Source of the DNA: a virus
Reading direction: 5' to 3' (one strand)
DNA length: 20,689 nucleotides
IMG/VR virus record: IMGVR_UViG_3300048837_001096
Span: 1 to 20,689 of that record
Below the pieces are notes generated by a model that saw only the letters and a list, made by a program, of their open reading frames with translations, did not search any database and had not been told where the DNA came from. This document shows positions 6,786-12,906 of this stretch, piece after piece (within the stretch, counting starts at the first letter, position 1; every line of letters starts with the position of its first letter). The position numbers were made by a program, and so were the translations under genes.

Positions 6786-6998
6786 ATGAAAAGCGGTAGT
6801 GTCTCATTCGGGTCGATAGTGCCAGAATTTTGTGTCAGGTTCGATTTTCGCGAGCTATCCGCACGCGATCAAACAACACTATTTAATGCCTTGGCAGAAC
6901 ATCTCGGCATTACGGATGCCACGCATGCACGCCCGGACGAATCCTATCAAGTGCTGTGGAAAGAGATGATGGGGCGTGTTTGGGGAGCCGACAAATGA
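6786..6998 (+). CDS. Small protein of unknown function
   Basis: A 70-residue protein starting MKSGSVSFGSIVPEFCVRFD. The ATG at 6786 is chosen over 6780 because AGGAG (6775-6779) leaves a 6-base spacer to it and none to the earlier ATG. Predicted mixed alpha/beta, with an amphipathic helix at about 20-35. Its stop overlaps the next ATG (ATGA), so the two are probably co-translated. The DNA is lower in GC than the neighbouring 6223 gene. Not recognised. Confidence 0.65.
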   Translation: MKSGSVSFGSIVPEFCVRFDFRELSARDQTTLFNALAEHLGITDATHARPDESYQVLWKEMMGRVWGADK

Positions 6999-7237
6999 CA
7001 ATCCAACTACACACTATCCGCCACGGTAAATCCAAGGCGGCACTACAGGCCGAATTGAACGCGATGCCCGATCGCGTCCGGTTTTGGAACCCTAGCCCCT
7101 TCAGCGACAACCGTAGCGGGTTTTTCAGTGGTTCCGAGATGAAGCCAGGTGAATCCTTCGCATGCGTCTTGGACCCGGACACGCGGCGCCGATTTGCTAT
7201 CGTGGCGCGAACGGCCAGCGGCTTCCGCGTCACCTAG
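6995..7237 (+). CDS. Small basic protein of unknown function
   Basis: An 80-residue basic protein starting MTIQLHTIRHGKSKAALQAE. Start at 6995 is set by the ATGA overlap with the preceding stop; an in-frame ATG at 6956 lies inside that gene. The C-terminal part ('ESFACVLDPDTRRRFAIVAR') suggests a beta-hairpin with a basic surface. A nucleic-acid role is possible but unsupported by a motif. Last gene before a 240-base spacer holding operator-like repeats and a promoter. Confidence 0.65.
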   Translation: MTIQLHTIRHGKSKAALQAELNAMPDRVRFWNPSPFSDNRSGFFSGSEMKPGESFACVLDPDTRRRFAIVARTASGFRVT

Positions 7238-7281
7238 TCGGGCATGCGCGTAGGGGCATGGGGGCATCCGCCCCCTATAGT

Positions 7282-7379
7282 CGTTTCCCGGCCGTTTCCC
7301 GCCCCGTGGCGCCGTCCGACACCGGGCACCCTATGCAGGGGCGCCCACGGGTTCCGAACCGGGAAACGGGCCGTTTCCC
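7282..7379. promoter_or_regulatory. Operator-like array of CGTTTCCC half-sites
   Basis: Two direct half-sites CGTTTCCC (7282-7289 and 7293-7300) are 11 bp apart. An inverted pair forms the palindrome GGGAAACGGGCCGTTTCCC (7361-7379), again with an 11-bp half-site step. A hairpin with a 1-base loop is implausible, so DNA binding by a dimeric regulator is the natural reading. The palindrome lies 33 bp upstream of the promoter at 7412. TAGGGGC (7392-7398) with a facing CCCCTA (7406-7411) lies between them. Confidence 0.55.
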
Positions 7380-7411
7380 CATGCGGCGCCATAGGGGCTA
7401 GAGCCCCCCTA

Positions 7412-7441
7412 TTGCACCCTGCGAACCCGCCCGGTTATAAT
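7412..7441 (+). promoter_or_regulatory. Sigma70-like promoter
   Basis: -35 TTGCAC (7412-7417), 18-base spacer, perfect -10 TATAAT (7436-7441). Predicted start near 7448, 30 bases before the ATG at 7478, which has AGGAG 6 bases upstream. CCGGT precedes the -10 box, as in the family of promoters in this window. The operator-like array at 7282-7379 lies just upstream. Confidence 0.75.
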
Positions 7442-7477
7442 GACCACGTTATCCCCGTGAACCAATAGGAGCCACCT

Positions 7478-7624
7478 ATGACCATCGATCACGATGCACA
7501 CATGCACCTTGACCCATCGAACCGGCCCCGGTGGATGGAGCCATCCCCCTACACCCGCAGGCGCACGGACCCGAAGCCCCCATTGTGGCTCCGCATCGCC
7601 CGGTGGGTTTGGGGGTGGCTCTGA
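7478..7624 (+). CDS. 48-residue basic, tryptophan-ended small protein
   Basis: A short reading frame with strong initiation signals: AGGAG, 6-base spacer and ATG, about 30 bases downstream of a near-consensus promoter. Its stop is fused to the next start as TGATG (7622-7626). The protein begins MTIDHDAHMHLDPSNRPRWM, has a basic middle (TRRRTDPKP), and ends WLRIARWVWGWL, an amphipathic Trp-rich tail that could lie on a membrane or bind a partner. Function unknown. It could act partly as a leader peptide that couples translation to the gene after it. Confidence 0.6.
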   Translation: MTIDHDAHMHLDPSNRPRWMEPSPYTRRRTDPKPPLWLRIARWVWGWL

Positions 7625-8019
7625 TGCCCCGCATCCGCCCCCTCGAGACCTACCCCTATCGGCAATTCCTGGCGGTATTCACAAAGGTAGCCGAAACCCG
7701 GCAGCCCTTCCTAATCGCGTGCACCCGGCCGCAGGCCGCATCCCTCCGAGGCGAACTCTACGCCTTCCGTCGGGCCTGCGAGAACCAAGCCCAATCGGCC
7801 CAGGTTATGGGCATTGACGTGGCGCAGCTGCGCGACGTGGCCTTCCGCATCGTAGCCGAAGGGCTGGAGGCGTGCCATCAATCCAGCCTGCAAGGGCCGG
7901 CGTTGATCGAGGCGGCGCTCGGAGGCACCCCGCTCGCACCGAAGACAGCGGCCCAGCTAGCGCTGGAACGGCTCCAAGGTATGGGCCTACAACCAGGGGC
8001 ACCCGATGAGCGGGAATAG
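7624..8019 (+). CDS. Helical protein of unknown function
   Basis: A 131-residue protein starting MPRIRPLETYPYRQFLAVFT. Start fixed by TGATG coupling to the 48-residue gene. Mostly alpha-helical, rich in Ala, Arg and Gln. The segment 'FLIACTRPQAASLRGELYAF' then 'RRACENQAQSAQ' resembles small phage proteins with an Arg-rich helix pair. The C-terminal 35 residues, Pro/Ala-rich, overlap the next gene by 14 bases. No catalytic motif. Not recognised. Confidence 0.75.
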   Translation: MPRIRPLETYPYRQFLAVFTKVAETRQPFLIACTRPQAASLRGELYAFRRACENQAQSAQVMGIDVAQLRDVAFRIVAEGLEACHQSSLQGPALIEAALGGTPLAPKTAAQLALERLQGMGLQPGAPDERE

Positions 8020-8317
8020 GCCATTCGCCCAGGTATCGGCCTATCCGGCCGGCTTCCTCGCGGCCATCCAGAATGGTGGAGGGGTGTTCTATGCCGCTGA
8101 CCTGCCATGGACACCGACCACTTCGGCGAAGCGGTTCCGCCAACTCCTTGCCTTGCTACGCAAGCAACCAGGGCACCCGGCCTGTGCAAACGCAGGCCAT
8201 CGCTGGCGGGTTGAGGTTACGGCCAAGGCCCTCGTCACGTCAATGAACCAGCGCGGGGTGCCTGCAGCCTACCCGCATGGGCTTTTGATCGAGGCTGCGC
8301 TGGAAGGACAAACATGA
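8006..8317 (+). CDS. Small basic protein of unknown function
   Basis: A 103-residue protein starting MSGNRPFAQVSAYPAGFLAA. Two adjacent motifs, 'TSAKRFRQLLALLRKQPGHP' and 'HRWRVEVTAKALVTSMNQRG', give a basic helix followed by a strand-helix, so DNA or RNA binding is conceivable. It overlaps the upstream gene by 14 bases and the downstream gene by 4. GC content is like the phage backbone and unlike the gene that follows, so it is the last backbone gene before the accessory cassette. Confidence 0.75.
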   Translation: MSGNRPFAQVSAYPAGFLAAIQNGGGVFYAADLPWTPTTSAKRFRQLLALLRKQPGHPACANAGHRWRVEVTAKALVTSMNQRGVPAAYPHGLLIEAALEGQT

Positions 8318-9153
8318 GCACGGACAAGGTGCGCGAGGCGCTGGCGAAGATCCGCGAATACATCGAGGGCAACTCGGTCTACGGCCGTCCGCACATTCTG
8401 GAGGATTTTCTGCCCATCGTGGAAGAGGCCGCAGCCCGCGAAGCGTTATCTGCGCAGCCTGCAGAGCCGGTGGCGTGGCGCTATCACTCACCCAGCACTT
8501 GGCGCCTTGCCAGCAAGCCAGCGCTGCAGGCTTACACCGACATTTTGCCGGGCTTTGAGCAGGAGCCGCTGTTTGCCACGCAGCCTGCGCCGAGCGTGCC
8601 AGATCTGCCGGACCCAAATCAGCTTGAATCTTGGCGCACTGCCGCAGACGAGCTGTTGCGCAATCCGCAGCACATGCCAACTATCCGGTCAGCAGCGTTT
8701 CAACTTCAGAACGCTTACCTGTTTGCCCGCAAGCTCGCAGCCCTCGCATCCCAGGCCGAGAAACACGCTGCCGAGCTAGCCAAGCTGCGGCAGGGTGAGC
8801 CGGTGGCCGGGTGGCGACTACTGAAGGACACCACCTACGCAGAGCGCTCTTGGCCTGAAGATGCGAGCCACGAAAACGGCTGCTATTCAAACACATGCTG
8901 CCACTGCGGGCGCGCGTTCACGGGCCACAAGCGCAGACCGTCTTGCAAGGCGTGTAGCGCCGCCTCCACTCCACCAGTCCAGCCCCTGCGTGAGGCGCTG
9001 CAGCCGCTGAGCGATGCAGACTTCCTGCGGTGCGCTGATGAGAATTTCCCTGACTGGCGGGTTGACATTCAGGAACGCTTTGTAACCGAATTAGGCCACG
9101 CAATCGAACGCCTCATCACCGAGCGCATGAGCGCAGCAAAGGAGACGAAGTGA
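8314..9153 (+). CDS. Accessory phage protein with zinc-finger-like cysteines
   Basis: A 279-residue protein starting MSTDKVREALAKIREYIEGN. Two related segments, 'QPAEPVAWRYHSP' (about 49-60) and 'RQGEPVAGWRLLKD' (about 160-172), resemble modular early proteins of lambdoid and related temperate phages (Ea22-like in style). Cys195-x2-Cys198 and Cys211-x2-Cys214 enclose 'AFTGHKRRPS', a treble-clef or zinc-finger-like element seen in several phage proteins. Codon use is less GC-rich than upstream. First of three genes joined by GTGA overlaps. The role is unknown; such genes are usually dispensable and move between phages. Confidence 0.75.
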   Translation: MSTDKVREALAKIREYIEGNSVYGRPHILEDFLPIVEEAAAREALSAQPAEPVAWRYHSPSTWRLASKPALQAYTDILPGFEQEPLFATQPAPSVPDLPDPNQLESWRTAADELLRNPQHMPTIRSAAFQLQNAYLFARKLAALASQAEKHAAELAKLRQGEPVAGWRLLKDTTYAERSWPEDASHENGCYSNTCCHCGRAFTGHKRRPSCKACSAASTPPVQPLREALQPLSDADFLRCADENFPDWRVDIQERFVTELGHAIERLITERMSAAKETK

Positions 9154-9341
9154 AAACCGTAACCGTAGACGCTTCAGCATTGCGCGAGGTGCTTTTGGCT
9201 CTTGTCGGTCCACCGCACCTCGTTCGAGAACTGCAGGCCACAAGAGACAAGCCGCCGCTCTTTGAGGGCAACCCGATCGACACGTTGCTGAGTGATTTCA
9301 ACATGGCTGTCGAGAGCGCAGCGAAGGAGACTGGATCGTGA
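9150..9341 (+). CDS. Small accessory protein, GTG start
   Basis: A 63-residue protein starting MKTVTVDASALREVLLALVG. GTG at 9150 overlaps the previous stop as GTGA, and AAGGAG lies 5 bases upstream. Short proteins of this type (a strand, then an 'ALREVLLALVGPPHLVREL' helix) are known to me from accessory regions of phages and prophages, without an assigned function. Composition matches its two neighbours rather than the backbone. Confidence 0.7.
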   Translation: MKTVTVDASALREVLLALVGPPHLVRELQATRDKPPLFEGNPIDTLLSDFNMAVESAAKETGS

Positions 9342-9946
9342 GCAACATCAGCGCCCAATGGGCAGACGGAATGGAATTGCGCGTCAAGGAGCAGGCCGCC
9401 CAGATAGCGGCGCTCAAAACTGTGATGGTCGCCGCAGCCGAGGAAATCGCCGCGCATTGGAACGCTCACTGCGACGCTGAAGGCTATGGCCCGCAGAACC
9501 TGCTGCGCCGGCTGGAGGAAGGCATCCCAAGCGAGTACGGCTACACGGCCGGCGCTTTCGCGGCGCTTACTGCTGAGCTGGAGCTTCGGCGTAAATCAGG
9601 CAGTGCTTCTGACAGGTTGCACAACATTTGCGAAGGCATCGCGCGTGATGCCGATGGCAGCGAATGGTCACGCGAAGAGTGGGAACGGCTAGATGCGGAA
9701 ATGGCCGAACTTAAAGCCGCAAATAAGACGCTCACTGCTGAGCGGGATGCGCTGTACAAGGCGCTTAAAGACGCAACCATCCGCATGGACAGAGCGCGCG
9801 ACATTTTGACTGATGGAAAGCCAACGCCCCAGTGCAACTGGGGCGTTCTCGACACGTATCCGCAGCATAAAGCACTCGCAGCCCGCATCCAGGCACACAA
9901 GCCAGCCATCGAGGGACAGACACCGGACATGCCGTCGGCCGATTGA
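9338..9946 (+). CDS. Accessory coiled-coil protein, Ea22-like in style
   Basis: A 202-residue protein starting MSNISAQWADGMELRVKEQA, with GTG at 9338 overlapping the previous stop (GTGA) and AAGGAG upstream. Two coiled-coil segments are likely: about 12-45, and about 120-155 ('EWERLDAEMAELKAANKTLT', then 'AERDALYKALKDATIRM'). The C-terminal part is Pro/His-rich. This resembles the coiled-coil early proteins of temperate phages, whose function is poorly known. It closes the cassette; about 100 bases of regulatory-looking DNA follow. Confidence 0.75.
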   Translation: MSNISAQWADGMELRVKEQAAQIAALKTVMVAAAEEIAAHWNAHCDAEGYGPQNLLRRLEEGIPSEYGYTAGAFAALTAELELRRKSGSASDRLHNICEGIARDADGSEWSREEWERLDAEMAELKAANKTLTAERDALYKALKDATIRMDRARDILTDGKPTPQCNWGVLDTYPQHKALAARIQAHKPAIEGQTPDMPSAD

Positions 9947-9953
9947 CGGTCAA

Positions 9954-9997
9954 TTAGGGTTTTCCCTACCCCACGCATCCACCATCAGAGCTACAAT
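9954..9997 (+). promoter_or_regulatory. Putative activator-type promoter before the 10049 gene
   Basis: TTAGGGTTTTCCCTA (9954-9968), a dyad with a TTTT centre, lies about 24 bases before a -10-like TACAAT (9992-9997). No -35 box is present at the proper distance. The same 15 bases with one change precede the -10 at 10750 with nearly the same spacing, so the dyad may be an activator site replacing the -35. Predicted start near 10004, 45 bases before the ATG at 10049. Confidence 0.45.
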
Positions 9998-10048
9998 GGC
10001 CACGCCAATCGACGAATCCCCGTCAACCCCCCTCCCAAGGAGCACACA

Positions 10049-10630
10049 ATGGCAAAGACCCCTGTTGAGATCAAGACCGTCACAATGGATGACGGCCGTA
10101 CCGTCGAGTTCAGCGGCAAGAAGCGCCTGGACAAGAGCATCATCATCGAAGGCGACACCGTCAAGGTCCGCCTCGACTTCGTGAATGGCGAAACCCGCAC
10201 CTTCACCGTGCCCCCGAGCCTCCTGCTCCAATGCGCAGGCCACGGCGCCAGCCAGAAGCTGGGCGACGAGATCTCCGATGTCACTGACATTGAGGACGCG
10301 ATCGAGGCGATCGACCAGCTGATGGCCCGCCTGGAACAGGGCGAGTGGCGCGTGGCCCGCGAAGGCGGCACCTCGATGGCCGGCGCCTCGATTCTGGCGA
10401 AGGCCTTGGTGGAAGTCACCGGCCAGCCGATCGCCGTGGTGCGCCAGTACCTCACCGGCCTGGACAACAAGACCAAGGCGGCCCTCCGCGCCTCGGCCGA
10501 AGTCGGCCCGACGGTGCAACGGCTGGAAGCCGAGAAGGCAGCCCGTGCCGCCGAGCGTGGCAAGTCGGCCCCGACCGTGGACACCGCCTCCGTGCTGGCT
10601 GGCCTGAAGGGCGTTGCCGTTCCGGCCTGA
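10049..10630 (+). CDS. Conserved phage protein, paralogue of the 6223 gene
   Basis: A 193-residue protein starting MAKTPVEIKTVTMDDGRTVE, with AAGGAG 6 bases upstream. Residues about 5-55 look like a small beta domain ('GRTVEFSGKKRLDKSIIIEG', 'VKVRLDFVNGETRTFTVP'). A helical middle follows, ending in GLDNKTKAALRASAEVGPTV and the tail VDTASVLAGLKG. I recognise it as a conserved protein of many proteobacterial phages with no known function. Strong codon bias, good start signal, own leader and own terminator suggest high expression as a single-gene unit. The tail is shared with the products at 6223 and 13107. Confidence 0.9.
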   Translation: MAKTPVEIKTVTMDDGRTVEFSGKKRLDKSIIIEGDTVKVRLDFVNGETRTFTVPPSLLLQCAGHGASQKLGDEISDVTDIEDAIEAIDQLMARLEQGEWRVAREGGTSMAGASILAKALVEVTGQPIAVVRQYLTGLDNKTKAALRASAEVGPTVQRLEAEKAARAAERGKSAPTVDTASVLAGLKGVAVPA

Positions 10631-10665
10631 ACCGAGTTCATCCCCTGGCCCTTCGCAGAGCCTTC

Positions 10666-10693
10666 AATCCCGCCCAGGTGGCGGGATTTTTTT
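10666..10693 (+). terminator. Rho-independent terminator
   Basis: AATCCCGCC (10666-10674) and GGCGGGATT (10680-10688) pair perfectly across a 5-base loop, followed by T to 10693 (seven T in all, 10687-10693). It lies 36 bases after the stop of the 10049 gene and is the clearest terminator in the window. Confidence 0.9.
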
Positions 10694-10710
10694 CGCCCGA
10701 ATGGGGCGGG

Positions 10711-10755
10711 TTAGGGTTTCCCCTATGTTTTTGCCGGGAATAACGGGTATATAAT
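10711..10755 (+). promoter_or_regulatory. Putative promoter with TTAGGG upstream element
   Basis: A perfect -10 TATAAT (10750-10755) is preceded by a poor -35 (TTTTTG at 10728-10733, 16-base spacer). TTAGGGTTTCCCCTA (10711-10725) repeats the element at 9954-9968 with one change and almost the same distance to the -10 box. Start is predicted near 10762, about 57 bases before the ATG at 10819. It follows directly on the terminator, so it opens a new transcription unit. Confidence 0.6.
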
Positions 10756-10818
10756 GGCCGGGTGAAACGACGTAGTGCACCCAATCGGGCGCCCGGACGA
10801 TTCGCCTAGGAGTCAATT

Positions 10819-11139
10819 ATGCCACGCAAACCCCCCGAGACGTTAAATCGGCTTGACCGGAAGATGCACCGTCAGCTGGAAGACTACGTTCTGGCGAACT
10901 ATGTAAAAGAGGCGACGACCGATGTCGCCTTTGCCAAGATGGCTGAGGAGGCCCTCGGCTTCCCAGTGACAAACCATAACGTCGCGGGAGCCCGCGAGAT
11001 GTTCGACATCCCCTCGACGCGCTTCGCCGTCCGCGAAGAAGGCGACATCCCCTCCATCCTTCGCCGCCTTAACGCCCTTGAACAGCGAGTTCAAGTCTAC
11101 ATCGACGGCTGCTGCAAAGATCCGAGGAGCCCCAAATGA
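10819..11139 (+). CDS. Protein of unknown function, possible DNA-binding
   Basis: A 106-residue protein starting MPRKPPETLNRLDRKMHRQL, with AGGAG 6 bases upstream. The middle ('DVAFAKMAEEALGFPVTNHN', then VAGAREMFDIPS) reads as helix, turn, helix with 'GFPVTNHNVAGAREM' in the recognition position. It resembles small phage HTH proteins that combine an HTH with a C-terminal coiled coil (here 'SILRRLNALEQRVQVYID'). A regulator is plausible as first gene of this unit, but this is inference from fold pattern. Confidence 0.75.
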   Translation: MPRKPPETLNRLDRKMHRQLEDYVLANYVKEATTDVAFAKMAEEALGFPVTNHNVAGAREMFDIPSTRFAVREEGDIPSILRRLNALEQRVQVYIDGCCKDPRSPK

Positions 11140-11363
11140 GCAAGGGCAAATGGAACGGCGGCCCCCCGCCAGCTGTGGGCTGGTGGCCAGCCTCCCGTAA
11201 TCGAGTCTACGGCCCCTATCGCTGGTGGGACGGGAAAATTTGGTCCCTCCCGGCGTGGCGCGGGGATTCCCTTGAGACCGTCGCGCAGTATGCCGCTACC
11301 CCTTCGGAGAACCAAAAAGGAATCTGGTGGCGCTACTGGTCCAAGGGGAGGGCGATGCCATGA
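11136..11363 (+). CDS. Tryptophan-rich small protein
   Basis: A 75-residue protein starting MSKGKWNGGPPPAVGWWPAS, with nine Trp in 75 residues (WW twice before the C-terminal 'GIWWRYWSKGRAMP'). ATG overlaps the previous stop (ATGA), and GAGGAG lies 6 bases before it. Regular Trp/Gly/Pro spacing ('GWWPASRNRVYGPYRWWDGK') suggests a small WW- or SH3-like beta fold that binds a surface. No membrane segment. Function unknown. Confidence 0.75.
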   Translation: MSKGKWNGGPPPAVGWWPASRNRVYGPYRWWDGKIWSLPAWRGDSLETVAQYAATPSENQKGIWWRYWSKGRAMP

Positions 11364-11875
11364 CCCTCTCCCTCACCGACCTCATTGCCAAGTCCAAGCT
11401 TGCCGTCGAGCTAACCGAGGCAGCGAAGAAAGCCAAGGCCTCGGCCAAAAAGGCCAAGTCCCCGCAGGCGGCAGCCGAGGCCCTCGAGCAGGCGCAGGAA
11501 ATCCAAGCCCGCATTGACTGGCGCTCGCAGACCCTGGTCTTCCGCCTCATCAGGTGGGAATGCGCCTGCGGACACAGCGGCACCCGGCCGGATGGCCTAT
11601 TCATCTTCCAGGAGCACGCTCGGATGGCCAACTCCTACCGCTTCATCCGGCCAGTCGAAGGCGGCTCGATCGACCTCCCCCGTCGGGTGCAGACTCTGAC
11701 CGAGATCGTCAGCCTCTGCATTGCCTGTTCTTCTGACTCGGAGTTCCGCCTTCCCTTCGTCGAGCCACCTCGCCGGCTGCCCCCATCTCCAGCTCGGGAG
11801 GGCCTCGGCCCCTACGTTCAGGAGTTCCGCCACCTCACAACCCCTATCCTTGAGGAGAACGACGATGGAGAGTGA
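11360..11875 (+). CDS. Putative zinc-binding protein of unknown function
   Basis: A 171-residue protein starting MTLSLTDLIAKSKLAVELTE. Start at 11360 is set by the ATGA overlap. Residues about 20-52 form an Ala/Lys-rich helix ('EAAKKAKASAKKAKSPQAAA'). Cys68-x-Cys70 ('WECACGHSG') and Cys120-x2-Cys123 ('SLCIACSS') could bind zinc, as in a zinc ribbon. The C-terminal part is Pro-rich. The basic helix plus cysteine pairs would suit a nucleic-acid-associated protein, but no family is recognised. Confidence 0.75.
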   Translation: MTLSLTDLIAKSKLAVELTEAAKKAKASAKKAKSPQAAAEALEQAQEIQARIDWRSQTLVFRLIRWECACGHSGTRPDGLFIFQEHARMANSYRFIRPVEGGSIDLPRRVQTLTEIVSLCIACSSDSEFRLPFVEPPRRLPPSPAREGLGPYVQEFRHLTTPILEENDDGE

Positions 11876-11975
11876 TTTTTGGATCGCCCTCGGCATCTGG
11901 ATGCTGTGCCTCTGCTGGCTCGTCGGCGCGATTGAAAACGCCGAGGACTACCCTTACGATGATGATACTTTCTAG
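11865..11975 (+). CDS. 36-residue single-pass membrane protein
   Basis: A short frame with a good start: GAGGAG 7 bases before ATG 11865, inside the last codons of the preceding gene, whose stop is 11873-11875. The protein begins MESDFWIALGIWMLCLCWLV, giving a clear transmembrane helix at about 5-23, then an acidic tail ending YPYDDDTF. Phages often use such miniproteins to modify the host membrane or block other phages, but the role here is unknown. It could be missed by gene finders. Confidence 0.6.
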   Translation: MESDFWIALGIWMLCLCWLVGAIENAEDYPYDDDTF

Positions 11976-11985
11976 GAGCCCGATC

Positions 11986-12324
11986 ATGCCCCAATTCCCG
12001 GTTGCCCTCACATCTGAGATGCTACGTAAGGTGCAACTCCACCTCCGCTCAAATGCGAACACCCTTAGTGATGAGGAAGCCAACTACTACGTCCACATCT
12101 GCAATTGTCTGCGTCGCAGTCTACACGAGTCCGACGTAGCCGGCTTCTTTTCCGACTGGCTCTACGCAGTCGGCTGGACCAATGAACTCGGCAACAGCCT
12201 TTACTTCGATGTTTACGACCCAGAAACCGACAACATTCGCTGGCTCAACGGTGAAGAAGAACAAGGCGCTCGCTTCATGCTCCTCGAACTTCTGGCCCTC
12301 GCGGTCGAGGACGGTGCGCTGTGA
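11986..12324 (+). CDS. Protein of unknown function
   Basis: A 112-residue acidic protein starting MPQFPVALTSEMLRKVQLHL. TAGGAG lies 8 bases before ATG 11986. The N-terminal half is helical ('EEANYYVHICNCLRRSLHES'). The second half ('SLYFDVYDPETDNIRWLNGE', 'RFMLLELLALAVEDGAL') is mixed. There is no metal-binding or catalytic pattern beyond one C-x-C. The stop overlaps the next GTG start (GTGA). Not recognised. Confidence 0.75.
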   Translation: MPQFPVALTSEMLRKVQLHLRSNANTLSDEEANYYVHICNCLRRSLHESDVAGFFSDWLYAVGWTNELGNSLYFDVYDPETDNIRWLNGEEEQGARFMLLELLALAVEDGAL

Positions 12325-12650
12325 ACTTCTACTTCGCTGAAACCCCCACCCTTCGCCTCAAGGTCAGCTGCACCGTGTTGCGTGGGCGCCCCGGCTGCAT
12401 GTATCTATCCAATGGCGACCCAGGCTACCCACCCGAGCCCGACGAACTCCAGATGGAGTCCATCCTCGTCGAGAAGTTCTTCGGCGGCCAGTGGTGCGAC
12501 ACCGGCATTGATCTCCTCGGCTGGCTGTGGGAAGACGAGGACGAGACCCCCTTGACCAAGCTCGCGGAGGAAGCCTACAACATGTGGGACGAGTACGAAG
12601 ATCGCATGCGGTGCGAAGCCTACGAACGCAGCTTCCCGGAGGATGTATGA
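12321..12650 (+). CDS. Acidic protein of unknown function
   Basis: A 109-residue protein starting MNFYFAETPTLRLKVSCTVL from GTG 12321, which overlaps the previous stop. The central part ('GDPGYPPEPDELQMESILVE', then 'WCDTGIDLLGWLWEDEDETP') is strongly acidic. The C-terminus ('NMWDEYEDRMRCEAYERSFP') is a charged helix. The net negative charge recalls inhibitor-type early proteins, but there is no direct evidence. Stop overlaps the next start (ATGA). Confidence 0.75.
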   Translation: MNFYFAETPTLRLKVSCTVLRGRPGCMYLSNGDPGYPPEPDELQMESILVEKFFGGQWCDTGIDLLGWLWEDEDETPLTKLAEEAYNMWDEYEDRMRCEAYERSFPEDV

Positions 12651-12874
12651 AGTGGCTCTCCCGCTTGTTCAAGTCCCCTCACCGGCGCATTCGGCTCCGC
12701 CGTGCCCTCTGTGACACCTTGCAGTATTCCATCGAGCTGACTCACCAGATCGAGACCCTCCAGATTGAGGCCGAGGAGATCAAGCACCAAATTACCAACC
12801 TGCAGCAGGCCATCCGAGATGCCGACCTCGCATGGGCTACGCAGGGGGTTGACACGGGGGTTTCGGCCGGGTAG
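12647..12874 (+). CDS. Small coiled-coil protein
   Basis: A 75-residue protein starting MKWLSRLFKSPHRRIRLRRA. The first 20 residues are basic and amphipathic and could sit on a membrane. Residues about 22-62 ('SIELTHQIETLQIEAEEIKH', 'QITNLQQAIRDADLAW') give a clear heptad coiled coil. GGAGG lies 4 bases before the ATG. The promoter at 12849-12877 overlaps the last codons. Phage Rz- and holin-like genes also pair a basic or membrane start with a coiled coil, but no true transmembrane segment is present. Confidence 0.75.
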   Translation: MKWLSRLFKSPHRRIRLRRALCDTLQYSIELTHQIETLQIEAEEIKHQITNLQQAIRDADLAWATQGVDTGVSAG

Positions 12875-12877
12875 AAT
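12849..12877 (+). promoter_or_regulatory. Near-consensus sigma70 promoter
   Basis: Perfect -35 TTGACA (12849-12854), 17-base spacer, -10 TAGAAT (12872-12877), with CCGGG directly before the -10. This is the best promoter on the plus strand. Predicted start near 12884, about 23 bases before the ATG at 12907, whose C-rich leader has no Shine-Dalgarno. It overlaps the end of the preceding gene. Confidence 0.8.
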
Positions 12878-12906
12878 CCGCCCATTACCCCCACCAATCA
12901 CCGCCC

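Noticed and set aside
12647-12874. Spanin or holin role for the coiled-coil protein
   Set aside because: No transmembrane segment or lipobox, and no endolysin gene nearby, so a lysis role is not supported.
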